Made by a program: the position numbers and the translations under genes. Positions 56,693-64,000 of a stretch of 64,000 bases of DNA are shown here, in pieces (the first letter of the stretch is position 1; every line of letters starts with the position of its first letter). Origin of the DNA: Echinicola pacifica DSM 19836 (GTDB lineage Bacteria > Bacteroidota > Bacteroidia > Cytophagales > Cyclobacteriaceae). The notes under the pieces were generated by a model. It had not been told where the DNA came from. It searched no databases and was given only the letters and a program-made list of their open reading frames with translations. The DNA is taken from assembly GCF_000373245.1 (NCBI RefSeq), contig NZ_KB890750.1, positions 486,930 through 550,929 on the forward strand. The letters are read 5' to 3'.

Positions 56693-56776
56693 TGAACCGT
56701 GTCGATAAAAAGTTTGTATATTAGTTGCTAATGTGTTTATTAGGGTATTATTTAAACTTTAATATTTTAAGAAATC

Positions 56777-57420
56777 ATTAAAGTAAAAATTTTAATTGCT
56801 CTTCTTTTTATTTCTTTTATCAGGGCATGTGTGGAAGATATAAAGGAATATGATGATCAAACTCAAGAAAAATATTTTATGGTGTTTCAGCGATAGAATC
56901 TGAGATTAATTCCATTGATGGATGGTTGTATAGTTCCAATGAAAAAGCTAGATACAACGACCTATTAAGTGATTATGATGTAAACGATTTATTTAAGGTA
57001 GTTGATAAAGAGTATGGTATGCAAATACTTACTATAGTCAACAAAACTGATGGGAATAAAACTTTATGTTTTTCATTGGTAAGCGATGGAAGCGTAATTA
57101 CAAGCTTTTTCACAAATGCATATAAGGATAATGAAGATAATATTACCGTTGAAGTTTATGATTTGAGCAGTGGAAACGAGTTTTCGTTTACTGATTATGT
57201 AGATGGGACTAGAAAAGTTAATTATACAAGAGATGAGGCAAACCTAAGAACACTGGGATGGTGGAGCACTGCCGATGAGTGTGTAGGTAAATTCCATAAC
57301 CTCACTAGATCTAATATTGCAAATATTGCCATAATTTCTGTTTTTGATACAGTTACTTTAGGGGGGTATACAATAGGTTCTATAGTTGTGTGTGCTGGGT
57401 ATGCAACTGCAAGCCGATAA
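56777..57420 (+). pseudogene. Frameshifted lipoprotein gene, unknown
   Basis: One frame from 56777 encodes a signal-peptide-like start (ILIALLFISFIRACVED, with lipobox-like Cys) and EYDDQTQEKYF, then hits TAG. The next frame continues as YGVSAIESEINSIDGWLYSS and runs to 57420. Restoring one T in the TATTTTATGG run near 56875 joins them. The expected ATG is ATT. The body is ~165 residues with a hydrophobic C terminus. No family is recognised. The gene is either dead or carries a sequencing error. Confidence 0.6.
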
Positions 57421-57448
57421 TTTAGGTCATATTTAGACTTGTCTTATT

Positions 57449-57697
57449 ATGAAAAAGCTATTTATATTTCATTTGATAACACTTGTTCCAATGGTAGTAA
57501 TATTATCACTTTACATATACGAGGTAATATCTACAGGTGCTTTTGTAGGACTATTTGTAATATATGCCATGATCTACCGACCATTTTTTGATTATAAAAA
57601 ATTAAAAGAGAAGAGACTTGTCACTAAAAGACAATTTTTAAGAACATTAGGGTTTATCAGGTTTAAATATTTTTCAGAGCTAATGCTAGAAAAATAA
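57449..57697 (+). CDS. Small two-helix membrane protein, unknown
   Basis: This 82-residue protein has helices at ~4-24 and 30-46, then a Lys/Arg-rich cytosolic tail. It follows the broken lipoprotein gene by 28 nt and was probably its operon partner. No family is recognised. It is intact but may be functionless without the partner. Confidence 0.5.
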   Translation: MKKLFIFHLITLVPMVVILSLYIYEVISTGAFVGLFVIYAMIYRPFFDYKKLKEKRLVTKRQFLRTLGFIRFKYFSELMLEK

Positions 57698-57797
57698 TTT
57701 TTCGGATCAGACGTATCCTACGGTTGTTTAGAATATGTTATAGATCTGCCCTATACATGGCTGATCCTCATTTCGTAATCGTAATTTGGGTGTATTC

Positions 57798-57941
57798 CTC
57801 AACACAGCAATGCCCTGTCTGGCAAAATAATCGGCGATAACCAAAAATGGCTTGTGGCCAAGGATATCCCCATCCCTGGTATGAGGGCCAGAACCACTGA
57901 TAAGAATCACAGCTGGAAAAGGACCCTCCCCAGGAGGGGTA
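57798..57941 (-). pseudogene. 144-bp fragment of a second alpha/beta hydrolase copy
   Basis: Positions 57798-57941 align without gaps to 54935-55078 of the hydrolase gene, with four base differences in 144. Three of the four are synonymous in the hydrolase frame and one gives Val to Ile. It covers residues ~163-210 and ends abruptly in unrelated sequence on one side and in the repeat cluster on the other. Confidence 0.88.
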
Positions 57942-58535
57942 TTAGGTTTATTTTTATGGATATCAATTATCAACTTTCCACGATCTTTTCTTTAGTCCCT
58001 CCCCTTCAGGGGAGGATAGGTGGGGTGAGAAAAACAATCCTTGCTTACATACGCTGAGGATTATAATTTATTTCCCCCAAATCCAGCATCAGGTTATTCT
58101 TATGGATATCAATTATCAACTTTCTACGAGCTTTTCTTTAATCCCTCCCTTCAGGGGAGGATAGGTGGGGTAAATAAGACAATCCTTTCCTACCCCCAAA
58201 CCCCCTAAAGGGGGCTTAGTAATGCAGAAACTTAAATTTTACTCCTCCCCAGAAGCAGTATTAGGTTATTCTTATGGTTAATATTCATCGACTATCTACG
58301 AGCTATTCTTTAGTCCCTCCCCTTCAGGGGGGGTAGGTTGGGTGAGAAAAACAATCCTTTCCTACCCCCAACCCCCTAAAGGGGGCTTACATACGCTGAG
58401 GCTTATAATTTACTTCTCCCAAATCCAGCATCAGGTTTATTCTTATGGTTATTAATCATCGACTTTCTAGGATCTTTTATTTAATCCCTCCCCTTCAGGG
58501 GAGGATAGGTGGGGTAAATAAAACAATCTTTTCCA
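57942..58535. repeat. 172-bp tandem repeat cluster 2
   Basis: This is the same repeat family as at 55692-56241. Complete cores begin at 58201 and 58372 (171 bp apart). A shortened unit at ~58020-58195 lacks the CCCCCTAAAGGGGG core and joins directly to the CTTACATACGCTGAGG block. Order is partial, A-like, B, A. It ends near 58535, where sequence becomes unique ahead of the DUF3820 gene. Confidence 0.88.
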
Positions 58536-58692
58536 TGGATAGTAAAGTGAGGAGAAAAAACCATTTTTTAGAAAACCTAAGTGGATGAAAAATAATTGTT
58601 TAGCCACAAACCTTTAGGGGAAGGTTCATAAATTTGGCTTAAAAAAATAATGCCGAGGGGAAGGGTAAAGGATTTTTGCAATATCTTCGTTC

Positions 58693-58929
58693 ATGCAAAA
58701 GGAAATACTGATAGACATAGTCACTAAAAGGATGCCCTTCGGGAAATATAAAGGTCAGCTGATCTGCGATATCCCCGAGCACTACCTGGTATGGCTCCAT
58801 AAGCAGGGCTTTCCTGAAGGTAAGCTCGGCATGTGGCTCCACACCGTCTATGAAATAAGGCTCAATGGGCTGGATGATATCTTAAAGCAACTCAAAAAAC
58901 AGTATGGCCTAAATCAGTCCAGGCACTGA
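58693..58929 (+). CDS. DUF3820-family protein
   Basis: This 78-residue cytosolic protein has the family signatures MPFGKYKGQ (14-22), DIPEHYLVWL and GKLGMWL. Members of this family have no settled function; some are linked to quorum-regulated factors, others sit as fused domains on nucleases. It overlaps the convergent S8 protease gene by 16 nt at its 3' end. Confidence 0.85.
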   Translation: MQKEILIDIVTKRMPFGKYKGQLICDIPEHYLVWLHKQGFPEGKLGMWLHTVYEIRLNGLDDILKQLKKQYGLNQSRH

Positions 58930-60176
58930 TGCACAGCTATTGGGTCACATTTGCCATCAGGATCATTAAGCACCATGCCACCTTTTGAAGGCCCACCCAG
59001 CAGAACTAAGCCTGCCACATGTGGCGCGGCCATCGAGGTACCTGAGCTGTATTGATAAACTTTATTTTTCCAGGTGGACAAAATCTCCACACCAGGAGCG
59101 CACCAGTCTATTGGTGGATTGCCATAATTTGAGAAATCAGCAAAGACATCATTTTCATCCATGGCTGATACCGTCATGATTCTCTTATGCGATGCCCGGG
59201 CGGGGGAAACATTGGATGCCTTACGGCTTTCATTGCCTGCGGCAATGGTGAAGTAGATACCGTTTTTAGCCATCTTAATCACGGCCTCATCCACGGTCAA
59301 ATTGGCGGGGCTTGTGAAGCTTACATTGACCACATCTCCCTTACAGGCTACCTCGGCAATATGCTCTAAAGCTGCCAGAAAACCAGAAACGGTACCCTTT
59401 CCACTTGCATTAAAAATCTTGATGGGGACTACAGTCGCTCCGGCAGCCACTCCTACGACGCCCTTACCGTCCTGCTTGGCAGCTATCACCCCTGCCACAT
59501 GCGTACCATGCCCATGATAATCCTCCATACTGGCTCCCTCCTTGCCCGAACTAAAGGCATTAAAACCTAGCTTTTCATTAATATTCAAATCAGGATGCCC
59601 AAGGCTGATGCCGGAGTCCACCACAAAAGCCACCTTATCTCCCTTATAACATACAGGACCACCCACTCGCTTCACTCCATAAGGAATCAAATCCCCCGAA
59701 AGTACACGCGCCAAAGGAGACAGGTTCTCTATCCCAGGGCTATCTTTCATCGCTATTATATTGTCAGGAAGGGAAATCTCATAATCCTCATCGATCTGCT
59801 GCACTTCTTTGCAGTCCAATAATAAGGCTTTCTCCTCCTCATTTAACCTGGCAGCAAAACCTATAAAATTATTTTTGAATATATAATCGATCCTAGAGCT
59901 GTCTATATCATAATCAGCCAATACTGAGCGACAGCGAGTTTCGGCATATTCTTGCCTGGCGGCAAAAGAATTTCCCTCACGTAATGAAAAATGCTCCTCC
60001 TCCATGATAATCACATAACTGCTCAAATCCTCCTCAGAAGAATGAAAATTCACCTCTTCCCCCTCCTCCAACTCAGGAGCGCTACCAAGGTCATCTGTGC
60101 AGGAAATGCTACATAAAAGGAGTCCTATTAGCTGAAAAAAAAGAACATAACTTCTCCAGTAATTCTTCGCACCCAT
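58914..60176 (-). CDS. S8 (subtilisin-like) serine protease lipoprotein
   Basis: This 420-residue exported protease has a hydrophobic leader with a Cys at 26 (CSISC, a weak lipobox) and an I9-like inhibitory propeptide (~50-135). A peptidase S8 domain follows with catalytic D187 (FVVDSG), H223 (HGHGTHVAG), S381 (SGTSMAAP) and oxyanion N315 (AAGNES). All catalytic residues are present, so it should be active after propeptide removal. It ends shortly after the catalytic Ser region, with no C-terminal sorting domain. Confidence 0.93.
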   Translation of the reverse strand: MGAKNYWRSYVLFFQLIGLLLCSISCTDDLGSAPELEEGEEVNFHSSEEDLSSYVIIMEEEHFSLREGNSFAARQEYAETRCRSVLADYDIDSSRIDYIFKNNFIGFAARLNEEEKALLLDCKEVQQIDEDYEISLPDNIIAMKDSPGIENLSPLARVLSGDLIPYGVKRVGGPVCYKGDKVAFVVDSGISLGHPDLNINEKLGFNAFSSGKEGASMEDYHGHGTHVAGVIAAKQDGKGVVGVAAGATVVPIKIFNASGKGTVSGFLAALEHIAEVACKGDVVNVSFTSPANLTVDEAVIKMAKNGIYFTIAAGNESRKASNVSPARASHKRIMTVSAMDENDVFADFSNYGNPPIDWCAPGVEILSTWKNKVYQYSSGTSMAAPHVAGLVLLGGPSKGGMVLNDPDGKCDPIAVHQCLD

Positions 60177-60763
60177 AGTTTCTAGTTATTATAAAAGGAG
60201 TCTATTATTTTCAATTATGCGGCAAGTTAGTTATAAAGATTCCAGAAAATCTTAGAGCCTAAAGCAAAACCCCTCGCCGAAGCAATAAAGTTAAATATTA
60301 TGTATATATAAGACTTTTTTATGTATATAAAAAATGAATCCCTTATTTTTATCGTCTCATCCCTGCTTCTGCGCAACTTGGTCAAAAAGACCTGCAATCA
60401 CTGAAGTTTACGGTAAATTATACTTTACCGAATTGCCCTAACGATTGGTAAAATATATGCCTCCTCTCCTGCCTATGTGCTCGCAAAGGTATTAGTCAAG
60501 GATAGTTTCGGGGCTTAGGGCATTTCCCCTTTGACAAAGCGGTCATTTTATTAAGTTTTCCATAACATAGCAGGCTTTATATTATTAAATACAAAAAAAT
60601 GCTTTAGAAAAATTTCAATTTCAACCAGCATTTCCCCCACTCACCTCAAATACGCCCCATTCATACAATAAAGTAAATATGGCAAAACCCTTTGGGTAAT
60701 TTTGTAGTGTAATTAAGTACATAACACCAACTTACACTACCTATTTAGCTTATAATCAGACTT
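60177..60763. other. Intergenic region upstream of the outer-membrane barrel gene
   Basis: No gene is seen in 587 bp. An inverted repeat CGGTAAA/TTTACCG lies at 60411-60430. A -7-like TAATTTTG at 60697-60704, 59 nt before the ATG, could serve the barrel gene, but no -33 element is in place. Confidence 0.45.
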
Positions 60764-63529
60764 ATGGATAAAATTTACTTATATACCATCATATTTCTAC
60801 TGTCCAGCTTTCAGCTATCCGCCCAACAGATGCTGAACGGAAAGATTGTGGATGAAGAAAGCCAGGAAACCCTACCGGGAGCTTATATCTTCATCAAGAG
60901 CGAATCTGGTGAAACATTATTCAATGCTTATACCGATGAAAATGGGGCTTTTAAAGTTCAGAAGCCTGCGGTGGGCACCTTTGTGCTCGAGGCTAGTTTT
61001 ATAGGTTACCAAACGACTCGCAAGACCTATTCCGATCTTAAGTCGAATAACCTTGGCAGTATCATCCTTATGCAGGATGCCACACAGCTACAGGAAATAG
61101 AGGTGACCGGACAGATAATGACCGGAGAGGTAAAAGGTGATACCGTTAGTTTCAATGCCAATGCTTATAAAACCCGCTCACAGGCAAGTGCTGGCGAGCT
61201 GGTACGAAAGATGCCAGGCGTAAGGATGACTGGTGGCACGATAGAAGTACAAGGTGAAACAGTCGGCAGAGTCCTTGTGGATGGGGAGCCTTTCTTCGGA
61301 GATGATCCCGCCATGGCCATGCAAAACCTACCTGTTGCGGTGATCGATAAAATAGAATTTCTAGACCAGAAAAGTGATCAGGCAAGGCTTACAGGCTTTG
61401 ATGATGGCGAAACCATAAAAACCATCAATATCATCACCAAAAAGGAAACCAGAGGCGGGAAATTCGGACAGCTATTCGCCGGATACGGTACCGATGACAA
61501 TTACCTCGTGGGAGGTGCCGTGCACTTCTTTGAAGGGGCACAGCGGATCTCCGTCATGGGCCTGAGCAATAATATCAATCAGCAAAATTTCTCAGCAGAC
61601 GACCTCACAGGAGCCTTTGGCTCAGGTAATGACCGGGGATGGGGACGTCGTAGCAGTGATGACCTTACCGTACGAGAACTGCCGGGTATCACCAAAACCA
61701 ACTCCATAGGAACCAACTTCACCGATAAATTTGACAATGGAAAGGCCAAATTCTCCGGAAATTACTTTTTCAACGACAGCCAGAATAGACTTCAGCGGAC
61801 CTCAGAAAGAGATTATATCCTTCCCAGTGACAGCCTTCAGCTCTATGATGAAAACAGGAATGACGAGACTAACAGTCAGACCCACCGCCTCAATATGAAG
61901 CTGGAATACGATATCAGTGAGCGTCACGCTATCATCTGGAGACCAAGAGTGCAATATGAAAAAGGCACCTTCAGTGGCCTGCTGACCGGGAGAAATCTTT
62001 ATGATAAACAAACACCTATCAGTGAAACTGCCAATGCCACCAAATCCTCTAATGAGGCGCTCCGAGTAGATAACGACTTTACCTATCGGTACAAATTCGG
62101 GAAAGTAGGTCGTACCATCAGTACCAGCATTGAGACGGGCTGGAGAGAAAATAATAGTGAAAGCAACCTGGTATCAGTCAATAGAAATTACCAGTCAAAT
62201 AATATTGATAGCCTCATTCAGCGGACCCTATCCGATAATAGTAGCTTCCAATATGAGGTGGAAATCGAATATACCGAGCCTATTGGTGAAAAATCCCAGT
62301 TGAGATTAGAATACGAAATTGGCAATGATAAAAGTGCCAATATCCAGGAGGTAAGCCAAAGGGAAATGGAAAATCCTGTTTTCGAAATGGATAGCACCCT
62401 TAGTAATGAGTTTGACAATGGATATATGCGTCATGAAATGAGCTTAGGCTACCAGTATGCTGGAGACAAACTGCGGATCTATTCCTCCATGAACTATGAA
62501 ATCGCCAACCTGGACAGTGATCGCTTATTTCCAGGATATGAAAATACCCAGCGGACTTTCAAAAACTTCATTCCCCGCCTATACCTAACCTATGAGCCAG
62601 ACAAATCGACGAATATACGTATAGGCTATCGGGCGGATACTGATGCACCATCCGTGCGCCAGCTCCAGGATGTCATCGATAATAGCAACCCCCTGCAAAT
62701 CTCCATGGGGAACCCTGCGCTGGAACAAGAATATAGCCATCGGTTCTTTGCGAGAGCACGGAAGATCAATCTGGAGAACTCTAAATCTTTCTTCATGTAC
62801 CTTTCTGGTGGTTTGAGAGAAAACTTCATGGGAACCAGCACCTATATTGCAACGCAGGATACACTGATCCAAAATGACGTGCTGCTGCGCCAAGGTGGAC
62901 AACTGACCCTACCAGTCAACCTTAATAATGCTTGGAATGCCAATACCAGTATTTCCTTTGGCTTCCCTCTCTCCTTTATGAAGAGTAACCTGAATCTCGA
63001 CACTCGACTGAGCTATTCCAATCAGCCGGGATTGATCAATAACGAGCTCAATACCAATCATAATCTAGGCCTGGGCCAAGGTCTGAGCATCACCAGTAAT
63101 GTTGGTGAAAAACTGGATTTCAATATTGGCACCAGTGCCAATTATAATATCGTGCGCTCCACGCTTCAGGAAGATCGGGACGCTAATTATTACTCCCAAA
63201 GCACCCGATTGGATCTATATTATAATTTCTGGAAGGGCTTTTTCTTCAGCACCAATGTCAATAATCAACTCTATATAGGTTTAGGAGAGGAATTTGATCA
63301 ATCGATTTGGTTGATGAACGCAGACTTTGGCTACAGGGTCCCTCCTAGTGAAAATCTAGAATTTAAAGTAACGGTATTCGATCTGCTGAATCAAAACACT
63401 AGCATCAACAGAAATGTGACTGATGTATATATCGAAACCGTCCGTACCGATGTATTGCAGCAATTCTTTATGCTTACCATGACCTATAATATTCGAGCTT
63501 TCGGAGCAGCCGCTAAGCCGGAATATTAA
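60764..63529 (+). CDS. Outer-membrane beta-barrel protein with carboxypeptidase-regulatory-like domain
   Basis: This 921-residue protein has a signal peptide (1-20, ending LSAQ) and a CarboxypepD_reg-like domain (~24-110, with LPGAYIFIKS and SFIGYQTTRK). A plug-like segment follows (~125-230, with LVRKMPGVRM and RVLVDGEPFFGDDPAMAMQNLP), and then a large barrel of the TonB-receptor-related OMP family to the C terminus (FMLTMTYNIRAFG). No TonB box is obvious. The substrate is unknown. No SusD partner follows, so it is not a classical polysaccharide-utilisation pair. Confidence 0.9.
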   Translation: MDKIYLYTIIFLLSSFQLSAQQMLNGKIVDEESQETLPGAYIFIKSESGETLFNAYTDENGAFKVQKPAVGTFVLEASFIGYQTTRKTYSDLKSNNLGSIILMQDATQLQEIEVTGQIMTGEVKGDTVSFNANAYKTRSQASAGELVRKMPGVRMTGGTIEVQGETVGRVLVDGEPFFGDDPAMAMQNLPVAVIDKIEFLDQKSDQARLTGFDDGETIKTINIITKKETRGGKFGQLFAGYGTDDNYLVGGAVHFFEGAQRISVMGLSNNINQQNFSADDLTGAFGSGNDRGWGRRSSDDLTVRELPGITKTNSIGTNFTDKFDNGKAKFSGNYFFNDSQNRLQRTSERDYILPSDSLQLYDENRNDETNSQTHRLNMKLEYDISERHAIIWRPRVQYEKGTFSGLLTGRNLYDKQTPISETANATKSSNEALRVDNDFTYRYKFGKVGRTISTSIETGWRENNSESNLVSVNRNYQSNNIDSLIQRTLSDNSSFQYEVEIEYTEPIGEKSQLRLEYEIGNDKSANIQEVSQREMENPVFEMDSTLSNEFDNGYMRHEMSLGYQYAGDKLRIYSSMNYEIANLDSDRLFPGYENTQRTFKNFIPRLYLTYEPDKSTNIRIGYRADTDAPSVRQLQDVIDNSNPLQISMGNPALEQEYSHRFFARARKINLENSKSFFMYLSGGLRENFMGTSTYIATQDTLIQNDVLLRQGGQLTLPVNLNNAWNANTSISFGFPLSFMKSNLNLDTRLSYSNQPGLINNELNTNHNLGLGQGLSITSNVGEKLDFNIGTSANYNIVRSTLQEDRDANYYSQSTRLDLYYNFWKGFFFSTNVNNQLYIGLGEEFDQSIWLMNADFGYRVPPSENLEFKVTVFDLLNQNTSINRNVTDVYIETVRTDVLQQFFMLTMTYNIRAFGAAAKPEY

Positions 63530-63579
63530 CTAATATTATTGGCTGTCCTTTCTCTCTGATCCGGATACGCCACATTCCT

Positions 63580-63632
63580 ATCAGCCTATGAGCAGGCATT
63601 TCCTTCTTGCTCATAGGCTGATTTATTTTTTA
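63580..63632 (+). terminator. Intrinsic terminator of the barrel gene
   Basis: ATCAGCCTATGAGCA pairs perfectly with TGCTCATAGGCTGAT (15 bp) around a 13-nt loop and is followed by TTATTTTTT. Confidence 0.93.
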
Positions 63633-63809
63633 GGGGAATGAGGAAAAGCAGTAATTGGAACAAAATAATGCCCGCTACTTATTTCGATTTAATGCTCGAA
63701 GAAGATTATTTTTTTGAAGGGGCCTGATGACTTTTCTGCGGACAAGGCCTGCACACCACCCCGCTCATGCAATAAATCCTTCAAAGATTGGACTTAAAAT
63801 GAAACACTG

Positions 63810-63841
63810 TTGCAATAAGCAACGTTATTGCATTATATTTG
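63810..63841 (+). promoter_or_regulatory. Promoter with internal dyad for the second receptor
   Basis: TTG (63810-63812) and TATATTTG (63834-63841) are 21 nt apart, a consensus promoter for this phylum. Between them lies the perfect dyad TGCAATAA-N6-TTATTGCA (63811-63832), so a bound repressor would block the promoter. The shape resembles operators of Fur-family metal regulators. Confidence 0.65.
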
Positions 63842-63864
63842 TGTCTCAAAAGTAATTCTATCAA

Positions 63865-64000
63865 GTGAAAAACATCTTTTTGATTGGCCTACTAAGTCTT
63901 ATAAGCAGTCTGACGTATGGCCAAGATGCATGTGAATATACAGTCCGTGGGAAGATCCTCGCGCAGGAAGGCAATACCCCATTGGAGGGCGTTTACATCT
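63865..64000 (+). CDS. Start of a TonB-dependent-receptor-like protein (partial)
   Basis: The frame begins with GTG at 63865 and runs off the right edge. It encodes a signal peptide (IFLIGLLSLISSLTYGQ) followed by YTVRGKILAQEGNTPLEGVYI, the beginning of a CarboxypepD_reg-like domain, typical of Bacteroidota outer-membrane receptors. The promoter dyad upstream suggests metal-responsive control. Confidence 0.75.
   Translation, partial: MKNIFLIGLLSLISSLTYGQDACEYTVRGKILAQEGNTPLEGVYI

Noticed and set aside
56860-56900. Programmed frameshift in the lipoprotein gene
   Set aside because: No X-XXY-YYZ slippery site or downstream structure is seen, and the start codon is also lost, so decay is more likely.
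55692-58535. CRISPR array
   Set aside because: The repeats are 172 bp long and contiguous, without short unique spacers, and no cas gene is near.

Overview
The window comes from a chromosome of the phylum Bacteroidota, most likely a Cytophagales/Cyclobacteriaceae-type marine or aquatic bacterium. The evidence is the gene content (large CarboxypepD_reg/TonB-type outer-membrane proteins, Bacteroidota-type lipoproteins, a periplasmic formylglycine-generating enzyme, KDO synthesis) and -7 promoter elements of the TAnnTTTG type instead of sigma70 boxes. The genus assignment is an inference.

Layout. 1-2689: end of a SUF iron-sulfur operon (sufD tail, sufS, sufE, sufT-like, bacilliredoxin). 3008-12407: mostly single housekeeping genes (citrate synthase, DEAD-box RNA helicase, rsmE plus a Crp/Fnr regulator, a SugE/Gdx-type SMR pump, kdsB, ferritin, a small membrane protein, a lipoprotein FGE), most followed by clear intrinsic terminators. 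12814-17156 (minus): four overlapping or closely spaced genes for exported proteins of unknown function, ending in an 815-residue leucine-rich-repeat protein; this is the best candidate for an undescribed system. 17228-24655: TlpA-like lipoprotein, gatB, alaS, an M23 peptidase, ywbE and a four-helix membrane protein. 25228-28519: a LacI regulator and a SulP transporter.

28751-52322 is one long minus-strand exopolysaccharide/capsule locus. Read in transcription order it holds wza and wzc (export), fcl and gmd (GDP-fucose), then an AT-rich variable cassette (flippase, nitroreductase-like protein, pyruvyl transferase, glycosyltransferases, Wzy-like polymerase, acyltransferases, a YdcF-like protein), a coiled-coil lipoprotein, a YjbH protein split over two genes, and a WecA/MraY-like initiating transferase. 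Terminator-like hairpins lie just upstream of wza, fcl and gmd, and another hairpin lies before the flippase gene, which suggests expression is gated stepwise.

52833-64000: gap (GAPDH), an exported alpha/beta hydrolase, then a 3-kb scrap zone (55.7-58.5 kb). That zone holds two clusters of a ~172-bp tandem repeat, a dead YoeB-type toxin-antitoxin pair, a possible tRNA 3' remnant, a frameshifted lipoprotein gene and a 144-bp piece of a second hydrolase copy. After it come a DUF3820 protein, an S8 protease, a large outer-membrane barrel protein, and the start of a second such receptor behind a promoter carrying a metal-regulator-like dyad.

All family assignments were made by reading motifs; no database search was run.
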